DNA of 64,000 nt from Macrosoma leucophasiata (taxonomy: Eukaryota > Arthropoda > Insecta > Lepidoptera > Hedylidae). The notes under the pieces are model-generated. The model saw only the letters and a list, made by a program, of their open reading frames with translations. It was not told where the DNA came from and searched no databases. The translations under genes and the position numbers were made by a program. The DNA is taken from contig JAWQUS010000009.1 in the NCBI GenBank assembly GCA_036365455.1, positions 1,208,001 to 1,272,000 on the forward strand, written 5' to 3'. Below are positions 21,418 through 31,383 of this stretch, one piece after another. Within the stretch, counting starts at the first letter, position 1. Each line of letters opens with the position of its first letter.

Positions 21418-21972
21418 AGTAGGGGAGCCCAGGATGCTATTTTTGGATTTACTCGAGCGCGTCAGATAAAGATATGGGAGATTCCTTGAACCCCGCTGGT
21501 TATCTCCACTAAATCTAAGGTTCGTATATAAAGACGCGGCCGAAGAATAGTCTTAAAAAAAATATATAAATGTCGCTACGATCTTACTCATCTTCCGATT
21601 TGTCTGAATTTCGGATAGGAGCATTGTTTGGCCACATTTTAAACCCTCACAGAATATCTGACACGCTCTTGACCCAAGACGTTGATGCCGCGTCCTCTTC
21701 AAAAACATTTGATTCGTTCAAAAATGAAGGTGAAAAATTACTCAAGAATGTCAGATACTCAGAGAGGATCTAAAGTGAACCCCATCAAAGCTCCCATCCA
21801 AAATTCTGACAATTTGGATGCGAGGCAAGCTCGTGGCGGAAGCCCTAAGGGTTCGGCCTTTTATGGAAATCTTAGATTTGGTGGAGGTACTGAATTGGGT
21901 GCAAGGTATCTCCTATAACTTAATCTGACGCGCTGGAGCAAATCCAAAAATCCCCTCTTGGGCTCCCTTACT
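21418..21972. mobile_element. 555-bp TIR element with a gene-like ORF, DIRS-like or DNA transposon
   Basis: The ends form ~70-bp imperfect inverted repeats: left AGTAGGGGAGCCCAGGATGC, right complement AGTAAGGGAGCCCAAGAGGG, both continuing to 'agcgcgtcagat'. No target duplication beyond possible TA was seen. It is the only copy in the window. Lack of a clear duplication plus long inverted ends could fit a DIRS-type remnant, but a DNA transposon derivative is equally possible. Confidence 0.6.
21570..21773 (+). CDS. Hypothetical 67-codon ORF within the TIR element
   Basis: The ORF begins MSLRSYSSSDLSEFRIGALF and is Ser/Asp-rich at the start, with KTFDSFKNEGEKLLKNV near its end. A TATATAAAG motif at 21525-21533 lies ~37 bp before the ATG. 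A second frame (21682-21918) overlaps and continues with NSDNLDARQARGGSPKGSAF and GNLRFGGGTELGARYLL, which looks like protein sequence too, suggesting that one frameshift separates two halves of a longer protein of about 120 residues. I do not recognise a family; the basic, Gly/Ser-rich C-terminal part would suit a nucleic-acid-binding capsid-like (Gag) segment, but this is speculation. Confidence 0.4.
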   Translation: MSLRSYSSSDLSEFRIGALFGHILNPHRISDTLLTQDVDAASSSKTFDSFKNEGEKLLKNVRYSERI

Positions 21973-22290
21973 AAAAACAACCGCTTTTTACTAAATGCAA
22001 ATGTACGAGAATGTAAACACGGTACATACCTATACCAAAACAATTTTTTTTACAACTTCTGTCTGTCTGTCTGTCGGGTAATCTCGGGAACGGCGGACCG
22101 ATTTTGACGGGACTTTCACTGGCAGATAGCTTATGTAATAAGGCGTAACTTAGGCTACTTTAATACTAGCTGCGCCCACGACTTCGTCCGGATAGGTACT
22201 GAACAATCACAAAATTCTCACGGGAACGAAGTAGCGGGCACAGCTAGTCAATTAATAAATTTTAAAAAATACTACGTCAACTCCGACCAA

Positions 22291-22557
22291 CTACCCCTTC
22301 GGGGATTACATGCGTGAACTTTAGAAATTAAAGAAAATACGGGAAGATAAATTTGACTTCGGGTAGGAATCGCTAAGCTACTAAGCTACCGAAGTAGCTA
22401 CCGAAGGGACTTCGGTAGCTTAGTGGTAAAGCGGCTGGACTGTTTTCCTGAGGTCGCAGGTTCGATTCCTACCCCAAGTCAAATTTTTCTTTCTTCCGTT
22501 TTTTCATTAATTTCTAAAGTTCACGCATGTAATCCCCGATGGGGCGTGAAGTTACGT
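22291..22557. repeat. SINE-E head-to-head inverted pair
   Basis: The left arm (22291-22370) is the reverse complement of the right arm (22460-22545). Between them the plus-strand tRNA-like unit 22408-22480 has acceptor-like ends GACTTC/AAGTC, A-box-like 'tagcttagtgg' and B box GGTTCGATTCC. The outer ends carry the 'ccccttcggggattaca' block also found at the SINE-B 3' end. Confidence 0.7.
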
Positions 22558-22934
22558 TATTTACTTGCATTCCAATACAAATATTAGGACTACACCAAAC
22601 CACGAATAAAACCTGCAGTTAAAGTGATGTTTTATCAAAGAAAAGGTTTACGTCAGCATTGCATATTTGCCGGGTCGCGACCCGGTACCAGACCATCAAA
22701 ATAAAATACCAGGCAGCAACATGTCCGCCTTGTTTTAAAAATATTACCTTGTATCGAACGACGCATCGTAAATATTAAAAATAAATGTTTATTATTTTAC
22801 CTAATGGAACCAGCTTGAGTTTAAAATTATTCAGTGGGTCACGAAGAGGCAATGTGAAAATTACCGGGCCATGGCGGAACAATGTGTTGGGAAATACTGG
22901 TTTACGTATTAAAATGAAACGATAATGAAACAAA
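22558..22934. other. No gene recognised
   Basis: AT-rich. The palindrome 'gccgggtcgcgacccggtac' at about 22668 contains the self-complementary core GGGTCGCGACCC. Confidence 0.4.
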
Positions 22935-23730
22935 AGGAGTTTTGGCGGGAACCTTGAAAGAGGCGTGTGGTGCTCTTATTTTATTTCATTTTCTTGGTGT
23001 ATAATAATAATAATAATAATGGCAACCCATTATACGTCCCACTGCTGGGCACGAGTCTCTCCCTTTTTTTTGGGGGGAGGCCTGGAGCTTACTCCACCAC
23101 GCTGCTCCAATGCGGATTGGTGGAGGTGGGTGGGTTAGTGGCCAACCCGCTGTCGGATGTTTTCAAACCGCCCATAAGGCCTCCGACAAGGTTTAACGAC
23201 TGCTATCCATCGATAGCAACCGGGACCGACGGCTTAACGTGCCCTCCGAAGCACGGAAACGCGCATTTAATTTGCCACTAGCGGTCACCCATCACACTAC
23301 CCGACCGCGCCCGTAGTGCTTAACCGAGCAGATCGCTTACGATCTACACCAGCCGCTGGGCCATGCGCGCTTCAAAGTAAAGTTTCTTGGTGTATTTTTA
23401 AGTTATATTGAATAAAGTTGGTGGCATTTTGTTTGATATCGGTTTATTACAGTGCCCGTGTATAGTGAAATAGAATAACAGTGCGAAAACACGACCTTTC
23501 AGGTTGCCTCCAAAACTTCATTGTAAATGTTTTGGTAAAGTAGCCATCGCTTTACTCGAATAACTTGATTGTAACTCACTTGACTGACATATTATACTTG
23601 ATAACTTATATACTTGATACTTACATATTATACTTGATGACTATATTATACTTACTTTTACGCTGCTTAAATAAATACGAAATATCGTTTTACTTGACAC
23701 TGGCAATATGCGTAATAGCGATGCCAAAAT
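22935..23730 (+). repeat. R8 repeat, interrupted by SINE-5S
   Basis: The blocks 'cgggaaccttgaaagaggcg', 'gtgcgaaaacacg' and 'acttgacactggcaatatgc' are shared with 34145-34760 and in part 54168-54262. No coding potential. In this copy a TACTTGATA-type tandem repeat expands the middle (about 23590-23660). Confidence 0.7.
23002..23382 (-). repeat. SINE-5S with 12-bp target duplication
   Basis: The minus-strand copy begins 'tttgaagcgcgcatgg' at the right edge and ends in an (ATT)n tail at the left. The direct repeat TTTCTTGGTGTA flanks it at 22990-23001 and 23383-23394. R8 is restored when it is removed. This proves the element moved by retroposition. Confidence 0.9.
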
Positions 23731-23861
23731 AAAAAATAAAAAAATGAAACAAAATGGTATCCAGTAAATAGTTAACACATTACGCCGATTAGATTAATGA
23801 AATTTATCTTCGAGTGGCACTACACTCGAATGTTCTTACGTCGAATATAATTACACCATTA

Positions 23862-24018
23862 CCGGCACAGAGGCATAAGACCTTAGGCCTCAGGAGTGGT
23901 AACGCATCTGCATTTTGACCTTGGTCTTTGTGTGGGTGTCTATAGGATGCAGTCATCACTTAACATCAATGTGAACTGCATGCTTGTTTACCACTTCCAT
24001 TACATAAAAAAAAAAAAA
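23862..24018 (+). repeat. SINE-A 3' half with poly(A)
   Basis: 'ccggcacagaggcataagac' to 'ttccattacat' plus an A-run of about 15. Confidence 0.85.
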
Positions 24019-24219
24019 AAAACCAACAAATAATTTCTTAGTAAACATCATCAAGGTAATTCTGTATAAAAAAGACGGCATATTATCTCCAAAATGACGT
24101 ATAACCGAGTCGTGGGCATGGCTTGAGAATACTTTTATATATCTATATATAGGGATTTCTGTGGATGTTTGTCGGCTAAAGTGATGATGATACAAAGCGA
24201 AGTCCTGACTGACTGACTA

Positions 24220-25142
24220 AAAAAAGAACCGGCCAAGTGCGTGTCGGCCACGCGCAGTGTAGGGTTCCGTAGTTTTTACGTTTGAATAACGAAAAGAAAG
24301 AAAAAATCTATGGAGTTGTTCAAAGTTTTCAAGTAAAATACATTTGGTCGACTATTTCTCGCAAACTTGTACAGCCAACTTAAGAGCCATTTAGATGGAG
24401 AGAGTTTCTCGTACGTTTGGTTCGATAAAATCGTACGCTACTATCACGAGCAATAATCGCCTTAACACAATCGTGTCAAAATGTTTACACACAGGAAATA
24501 ACTAAAATCTCTCGCGTACGATTATGTCAAACGAGATTCGCTAGAACATATCGCCAGGCGATAATTGCCTGTGTTTGTTTACACGACGAAATTATCGTAA
24601 GCAGATATCTCGGCTCGTCTAAACACGATCTCGTATGACATATTTTCAAGTTCATACGAGTATCGTACAAATCAGTTTGAACCGATTTCAGTGCGAGATA
24701 TGTCAGTGATAGTTTTCCTTTTAATTTCGTTATATGTAGCTTCTATTGCCGTATAGTTTGAGTTTTTAACAACAACCGCTTATTTGGTTGAGATGGGGGA
24801 CACTTGACTCTAACGAAAATTGGCACTAGAGTTTAATAAATCACGAAAAGTTAACCAAATCGAAAAGTGATATAAGCACATCTCTAACATTTTTAAAAGA
24901 CCTATCCAACGATATCGCACACTAAAAAGAAAACGAAAAATATCTGCGCGTTACTTGTGGGGTACCCTAAACTTTTTTTTTTATGTTTTTATTCTACTAC
25001 TTTGTCGGCGTGATTAAGGTGTAGACTTGTGCTAAATTTCAAGTCTATAGTATCAATAGTTTTTGCGCGACAGACAGGCAGACAGACGGACGGACATGGC
25101 CAAACTTTAAGGGTGCCTTGTTTACTACGGAACCCTAAAAAG
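24220..25142 (+). mobile_element. R9, long copy with an extra internal segment
   Basis: The end blocks 'tagggttccgtagt' and 'actacggaaccctaaaaa' are inverted repeats. The preceding 'ggccaagtgcgtgtcggcca' is part of the family. Relative to 42536-43174, about 320 bp is inserted at 24384-24704, containing the palindrome TATCGCCAGGCGATA. No protein coding. Probably a non-autonomous TIR element. Confidence 0.65.
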
Positions 25143-25246
25143 GGTGTGTGTATTTTATGTACGCACATAAGAAGTGTTACTTCTTAAGCGAAACAATCCA
25201 GATATACTAGAAATAAAACAAAACGAAAAAAATATTTATCAGATAA

Positions 25247-25505
25247 CTAGCTGACCCGGCCAATTTCGTATTGCCTTAGAATGAAATAATGTGTCAAAGG
25301 TTTGATACCTGCGGACTATTGGTATGGGTAAATAAAATTGTGGTTTTTACTTTTTCCCTTCAATTTCTTCATATTTTCTTTCTTGGCTTTTAAACCTTCC
25401 CTGGATTTACAAAATTCATTCAAAACCAAAGTCAGCCAAATCAGTCCAGCCGTTCTCAAGTTTTAGCGAGACTAACGAACAGCAATTGATTTTCATATAT
25501 ATATA
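25247..25505 (-). mobile_element. Hel-d, Helitron-like element
   Basis: The 3' end is 'ctagctgacccggccaattt' on the plus strand. The body 'gttctcaagttttagcgaga' is shared with copies at 46545 and 47696. It directly abuts a Hel-c. Confidence 0.7.
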
Positions 25506-25507
25506 AA

Positions 25508-25826
25508 CTAGCTGTGCCCGCGACTTCTCCCGCGTGAAAATTTATGATTGTTCAGTGTCTCCCCGGACGAAGTCGTGAGCGCAGCTAGTATTAAAGTAGC
25601 CTAAGTTACTCCTTATTCTATCAGCTATCTGCCAGTGAAAGTCCTGTCAAAATCGGTCCAGCCGTTCCCAAGATTAGCCCCGCCAAACAGACAACAGACA
25701 GACAAACAAAAATTGTAAAAAAAATTGTGTTGGTATATGTACCGTGTATACATACATATGCGTTTAGTAGAAAACGGTTATTTTACTATTACAAACAGAT
25801 ACTCCAATTATATTTAATTGTATAGA
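25508..25826 (-). mobile_element. Hel-c, complete
   Basis: CTAG at 25508-25511 opens the element on this strand and 'ttgtatag' plus A closes it before T. It has an internal second 'cgcagctag' at about 25577, so its 3' region is partly duplicated. Confidence 0.75.
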
Positions 25827-26033
25827 TGTATGGCTCACAAAAACTGTAAAAAAAAAATTAAAAAAAACTAGTGACGGCTTACATGGCGGGTAACGCACAA
25901 GAAGTCGAGTACAATTTATCCTTTTTACGCCACACCGAGCTGTCGCCGCAAGACGCAGAAAGATATTAAGATTAATGGAATTTAAATATCTGTCTCACTT
26001 CAGAGCATATCACAAATATAATATTATATTACA

Positions 26034-26527
26034 CTAGCTGTGCCTGCGACTTAATCCGGGTGGATTTGAACAAAATTATTGTTCTGTATCTCTAGAAGGC
26101 GTGAAGCTATTTGCTGGTGAAGTCCCGTCAAAATCGATCTAGGCGTTCCCGAGATTAGCTGGAACAAAAAGACAGGCAGACACACAAAAATTGTTTTGGT
26201 ACTATGTGTGTCTCTTCACGCCGGGTCCCTAACGCGGTAGGCAGAGAGTGTAGAGCGCCAGATATCCCGGTCCTGACATACCTCTCGTGCCTCGTCTACC
26301 TTCATCATTATCTTCATACATGCACGCCGATTCCTAAGACTTTTGACCCCACCATCAGACAGAACTCGACCTATTTGGTCATGGTAGGTCAGTCTTGGTC
26401 TTCCTGCGCCTCTGCAACCATCCACATTCGCATTGTATATTGGTATATGTACATAATAATATGCTAAATGCAAAAAGTGGTAATTTTTATATTACAAACA
26501 GACACTCCAATTTTATATTTGTATAGA
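26034..26527 (-). mobile_element. Hel-c, diverged, split by LINE-V
   Basis: CTAG at 26034 and 'ttgtatagag' at about 26519-26527 are the two ends. The middle is interrupted at 26202-26439 by a LINE-V fragment. Confidence 0.7.
26202..26439 (-). pseudogene. LINE-V RT 3' end inserted in Hel-c
   Basis: The minus strand encodes YNANVDGCRGAGRPRLTYHD through the conserved ending WRSTLSAYRVRDPA and stop. The tail is GAAGAGACACACATA. TTGGTA at 26196-26201 and 26440-26445 is a plausible 6-bp target duplication. 5'-truncated; not functional. Confidence 0.8.
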
Positions 26528-26715
26528 GTATAAATTATTACATAACTAGCGATTTAGACCTTGTAGACATTTTCAGAATACGCCTACGTGCATACCAACA
26601 GTCTGTCGGATCTCATAATAAAAGGACTGGTTAGTAATACGCAATACTACTAATTTGAATTCTTATATTATTTGGGGCCAATAACCTACACGAGAAATGA
26701 ATATTTTATAATAGA

Positions 26716-26895
26716 CTAGCTGTTGCAAGCGGCTTCGCCCGCGTGGATCTCGTTTTATAAATAACTACGTAGCCTATGTTCTTTCTCAAAGTCAGCTGTA
26801 TCTCTGCACCAAATTTCATTAAAATCGGTTCAGTCGTTTGGACGTGAAAAGGTAACAGACAGAGTTACTTTCGCATTTATAATATTAAGTAGAGA
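26716..26895 (-). mobile_element. Hel-a
   Basis: 'ctagctgttgcaagcggctt' to 'taatattaagtagaga' followed by T. GTCT run represented by 'aacagacagagtt'. Confidence 0.75.
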
Positions 26896-26899
26896 TTAA

Positions 26900-27383
26900 A
26901 TTAAGAAGGATTTTAAAGTTGGGGGTGCTTAACACAGCGAGGCAGTATTTCACATCGGGGCAGCTACTGCAGCTTTATAAGGCCCAAGTGCGGCCCCATC
27001 TGGAATACTGCTCTCATTTGTGGGCGCCCCCAAATACCAGCTTGGTCTACTTGACTCCCTACAAAAACGCGTTGTACCGTCTCTACAATGGCGAGTGCTC
27101 TGCTGAACTGTTTGACATGGTGCCACCGTCTCTTTTCCTACACCGTACTACCCGCCGAAGAGAGAAGTTCCACCCACACCGACTGGACACCTGGCAGTGC
27201 TCAACGGTGCGGTTTTCACGTTCGTTCCTGCCCAGAACGTGTAAATTGTGGGACGAACTTCCCTCTGAGGTGTTCCCTCTGTGTGGTGCTACAATATTCC
27301 ATTCACCCGTCTACCACCTGTCGACAACGAGTGGATGCCGTAAAACGAGGCGGTGCTGGTCGAGTCTCGGGTGGCTCTAGTGA
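26900..27383 (+). pseudogene. Jockey-type LINE RT C-terminal fragment, internally deleted
   Basis: The frame reads LGVLNTARQYFTSGQLLQLY, then KAQVRPHLEYCSHLWAPPN, then RLYNGECSAELFDMVPPSLF, and FSRSFLPRTCKLWDELPSEVF. This is the thumb and connection region of widespread insect LINE reverse transcriptases. Compared with the usual pattern, the stretch between 'YCSHLWA' and 'RLYNGECS' is too short, so roughly 45 residues appear lost. The catalytic core is absent and the last codons run out of the conserved frame near 27285. Named Jockey-type by motif style only. Confidence 0.7.
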
Positions 27384-27509
27384 GCTATGACCCTTACTCG
27401 TAAAGTTGTAAACTACGGTGGGGTCGTTACGTCCCGATGCCCGGAGATGACAATGTATGGTCTCGTAATAAATATCACAGAGGATAAACCATCTGAGGCT
27501 GTTGGCAGA

Positions 27510-27812
27510 GTTTTACTGGTGGAAGGAGTTTTCCATGTGTTGGAGCTCGAGGGCGTAGGCACCACCGCATTACGTATCCTTCGCAAGTCGCTAAATGGTA
27601 GTGTTCGGCACTATCGTGTTTCGGTTAGTTGGCAGTGTATGGCTCCATCATAACTTTCATAGACACATGAATTACATCTTAGGTCTCAGGAATGGCAACG
27701 TATCTGCATTTTGACCTCTGGTTTTGATGTAGATGTCTATAGGCTGCAGTCATCACTTAACATCAATGTCAGCTTTATGCTGGTTTGCCTGCCACCTTCG
27801 TTGTAACATAAA
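27510..27812 (+). repeat. SINE-A, diverged
   Basis: 'ttttactggtgg' to 'acataaaaataataac'. The 5' hairpin is altered by a small insertion, and several blocks carry substitutions. Confidence 0.8.
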
Positions 27813-27973
27813 AATAATAACAAAACTTTGGATTTTGTAATTAATCCTATAAATATTAAAAGCCTGGAAGGTTTTTAAGTATTATACATAAATTGCTCTA
27901 CTAAACCTCTGTACCTATACCCGTTTGATGGGTCTGTAATAATATTTAATTCTAGTTTAACATTTAAAGCGAA

Positions 27974-28337
27974 ACGAAGCGCGCATGGCTCCGCGGCTGG
28001 TGTAGATCATAAGCAATCTACTCGGTTAAGCATTACGGGCCCGGTCGGTTGTGTGATGGGTGACCGCTAGTGGCAAATTAAAATGTGCGTTTCCGTGCTT
28101 CGGAGGGCACATTAAGCCGTCGGTCCCGGTTGCTATCGATAGATAGCAGTCGTTAAACCTTGTCAGAGGCCTTATGGGCGGTTTGAAAACATCCAACAGC
28201 GGGTTGGCCACTAACCCGTATCTCTAAACCAATCCGCATTGGAGCAGCGTGGTGGAGTAGGCTCCAGGCCTCCCCGCTAAAAGCGGAGAGACTCGTGCCC
28301 AGCAGTGGGACGTCTAATGGGTTGCCATTATTATTAT
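27974..28337 (+). repeat. SINE-5S, full-length
   Basis: 'cgaagcgcgcatggctccg' through GGTTAAGCATTACGGGC and GATGGGTGACCGCT to 'gttgccattattatta'. Confidence 0.9.
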
Positions 28338-28639
28338 AAACATATATTATAAAGAAAAAGGTCATAAAATATAGATAATTCTAAAACGATAATGTATGAG
28401 CGTTTGTCATATAGATGAAATGAACTAAGGAGGAAACGATCCAATGTTTAAATGGTCCTTCACACCTAAATGACAATTTGGGCCGTGACCACACCATATC
28501 CTGATGGTTATCAGCTCGGATATTGCGAGCCTACTACACTTTATGCAAGGCGGTATAATAAAGATGAATCATAAGCTTTATATGTGTGATAGCTGTGCCC
28601 GAATCTTCCTGCACGTAGAAGTCTTTCGTTCACACAAAA
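28338..28639. other. No gene or repeat recognised
   Basis: Unassigned sequence between two SINEs. Confidence 0.4.
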
Positions 28640-28762
28640 ACGAGAGGTCAAAATGCAGATGCGTTGCCACTACAGAGACCTAAGATGTCATGTCTCTGTG
28701 ATAATTATAACTGGACCGACCATACATTACCATCCAACCGGAACATGATACTTACAATTTTA
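28640..28762 (-). repeat. SINE-A, degenerate middle part
   Basis: 'gaggtcaaaatgcagatgcg' and 'ccatacattaccatccaacc' identify it. Both ends are lost. Confidence 0.65.
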
Positions 28763-28763
28763 A

Positions 28764-29015
28764 CAAGCTGTGCCCGCGACTTCGCCCGCGTGATAATTTA
28801 CGATTGTTCAGTATCTACCCGGACGAAGTCAGGCGCAGCTAGTATAAAAGCAGCCTAAGTTACTCCTTATTACATCAGCTATCTGCCAGTGAAAGTCCCG
28901 TCAAAATCAGACCAGCCGTTCCCAAGATTAGCCCCGCCAAACAGACAATCAGACAGACAAAAAAAAGTGTTTTGTATGTACATATGCATTTAGTAAAAAG
29001 CGGTTATTTTTATAA
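28764..29015 (-). mobile_element. Hel-c, 5' truncated
   Basis: 'caagctgtgcccgcgacttc' (CTAG changed to CAAG) to 'tagtaaaaagcggttatt'. As in 25508 it has an internal second 'gcgcagctag'. Confidence 0.7.
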
Positions 29016-29348
29016 TTAATTATTTTTATAAATAATATAAGGAATTTGAAAATTAAAAATGTTTATGTTTTATAAGACTGTTATTAACTGTATTGATGTG
29101 ACATGCGAAAAACAGATATTTTTCAAGAATAGTACAGCGTTTACGGCGATAACATGTGACTTGACAATAATATCGAAAATTTATTGCTAAAAATATTTAT
29201 TAGTGGATTCCGTGTAGCTATGTGTTACAAAGGTTTATAAAGGCAATGTCTGATAATATTCCTGATGTTTATGATAACCAATTATGTGACAAATGATGTT
29301 CGGTTCAATTCTGCTGAAGTTCGAAAGTAAGTAAGTTAAATCTATACA
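29016..29348. other. AT-rich, no gene recognised
   Basis: No ORF or shared repeat was seen. Confidence 0.4.
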
Positions 29349-29910
29349 TCTATACAAATAAATAAAATTGGAGTGTCTGTTTGTAATATTAAAATAACCG
29401 CTTTTTACTAAATGCATGTGTATGTATACACGGTACATATACCAAAACAACATTTATTACAATTTTTGTCTGTCTGTTTGGCGGGGCTAATCTTGGGAAC
29501 GGCTGGACCGATTTTGACGAGACTTTCACTGGCAGATATAGCTGATGCGATAAGGAGTAACTTACGCTACTTTTATCTCCGTACATCCATACATACATAA
29601 ATACCTACATACAAATAAGTAGAATTGGAGTGTATCCGACTTTGACGGGACTTCCACGGGTAGGTAGCTGATGTAATATTAGGAGTTACTTTGGCTACTT
29701 TTATCTTCATACAACCATACATACATACCTACATACAAATTAATAGAATTTGAGTGTCTCCGATTTTGACAGGACTTTCACTGGCAGATAGCTGATGTAA
29801 TAAGGAGTAACTTAGGCTACTTTTATACTAGTTGCGGCCACGACTTCGTCCAGGTAGATACTGAACAATCATATTTTTTCTCACGTGGACGAAGTCGCGG
29901 GTATAGCTAG
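29349..29910 (+). mobile_element. Hel-c with internal tandem triplication
   Basis: 'tctatacaaataaataaaat' start and 'agctag' end before T. Between ~29490 and 29830 a unit of about 120-125 bp ('gactttcac..gcagatagctgatg..ggctacttttat..') occurs three times. The units differ, and units one and two are followed by 'catacatacataaatac'-like spacers. Confidence 0.75.
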
Positions 29911-29973
29911 TTAGTAATAATAATTATTAATAATAGTAACGTTTTCGTAGGTTTTCGCGAGCTTCATACATTT

Positions 29974-30307
29974 TAGAAATTAAACTTACGGATTTTCTCG
30001 CGTATACAACACTCCCAAACTTCTTCATACACCCGACGTTTCGGTCACTTTTTATCTACCGTGGTCACGGGCTAACTAATTCGACGATGTTCAGCCTGGT
30101 CTTATATAGCTGAGACAGAACACAACCCTAGTGCGATGTAAACTACTAGTGGCGCCATCTATCGATAAATTACGTTGCCATGTCATGGTAGCGCCACCTG
30201 TTTCTGAGACGTCGGGCGTTAACGGCTGGAAAGTGACCGAAACGTCGGGTGTATGAAGAAGTTTGGGAGTGTTGTATACGCGAGAAAATCCGCAAGTTTA
30301 ATTTCTA
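29974..30307. mobile_element. 334-bp element with ~76-bp near-perfect TIRs
   Basis: The left arm starts 'tagaaattaaacttacgg' and the right arm ends 'ccgcaagtttaatttcta'. The arms contain 'cccgacgtttcggtcacttt'. The centre holds a palindromic-looking 'gtagcgccac'/'gtggcgccat' pair. No transposase. A related but shorter element is at 50287-50524. Confidence 0.75.
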
Positions 30308-30541
30308 CAACAAAATTAAATCGATTTTGTTTTTGAATTATCATGGTGCACTGCTTGAAACCATTTATTTCGACGTTTTTCATCTTGGGAAACATTTAAA
30401 AACTTTTTCCAGGAGTTGTTTTTGTAGTATTCGTACATAATGGTACAAAACAAGAACGATAACTTTTAAGATTCGACATTTTCAATATAAATTTGTGTTT
30501 TTATAACAATGTCAACAGAATTAATTAGATCTAAACACTGT

Positions 30542-31373
30542 GCTTTACGCAGATGATGCGGTAATTGTTAGCTCTACACCATCTGGGCTACAAGCACTAG
30601 TCACAGTCATGAAAGAGGATTGTATGGAGAAAGGCTTACAATTGAATGTGGAACTAAAGTATTAGTATTTGAAAGAGATGAACAGAGAACAAATGCAAGG
30701 GTAGTAATAGATGATGCAGTGTTAGAACAGGTTGATGAAATTGTATATCTTGGATGTGCTTTTAGCAAGGATGGTAGGTACACCACTGACATAGAAAGAA
30801 GAGTGCTTGCTTGGAGCGTTGGGTAAGCTGCTAGAATCTAAACATCTCAGCCAGCGGGCTCGACTAGCCGTACATAATGCTGTACTTACTCCAACGCTTT
30901 TATATGGAAGCGAGAGCTGGGTATGCAGGAAAGAGCATGAAAGTAAGTTGAACGCGGTCGAGATGAGATTTTTGCGCAAGATCTGCGGTGTATCACTCAC
31001 CGATCGCGTTCGTAATGAAGATGTAAGAAAGAGACTTTGTGTGAATGATAGTATCGGTGTAAAAATGAAAAAAGGCATGCTCCGATGGTTCGGGCATATA
31101 GAAAGAATGTCGAATGAGCGAATGACTAAACAGATATACAATGCGAATGTGGATGGTTGCAGAGGCCCAGGAAGACCAAGGCTGACCTACCATGACCAAA
31201 TAGGTCGAGTTCTGTCTGATGGTGGTGTCAAAAGTCTTAGGAATCGGCGTGCATGTATGAAGAGAATGATGAAGGTAGACGAGGCACGAATGGTTTGTCA
31301 GAACCGGGATGTCTGGCGCTCTACACTCTCTGCCTACCCCGTTAGGGACCTGGCGTGAAGATACATACATACA
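30542..31373 (+). pseudogene. LINE-V reverse transcriptase, longest copy, two frameshifts
   Basis: 5'-truncated at the polymerase active site: VLYADDAVIV is encoded at about 30540-30569. The protein continues in three frames. Frame one ends with LQLNVE near 30650; frame two holds KVLVFERDEQRTNARVVIDD to about 30820; frame three (30807-31358) holds the thumb LLYGSESWVCRKEHESKLNA and the C-terminus ending WRSTLSAYPVRDLA and stop. Two single-base-type frameshifts therefore inactivate it. The tail is (CATA)n. TAAACACTGT flanks it (30532-30541 and 31374-31383), a 10-bp target duplication. Palm aspartates outside YADD are not present. Confidence 0.85.
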
Positions 31374-31383
31374 TAAACACTGT

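Larger units (their letters stand above)
21378..22247 (+). mobile_element. Hel-c split by a TIR element
   Basis: The 5' scrap 21378-21417 ('aaataaataaaattggagtg') and the remainder 21973-22247 ('aacaaccgctttttactaaa' to 'gcgggcacagctag') together make one Hel-c. The gap is filled exactly by the element at 21418-21972. Confidence 0.75.
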
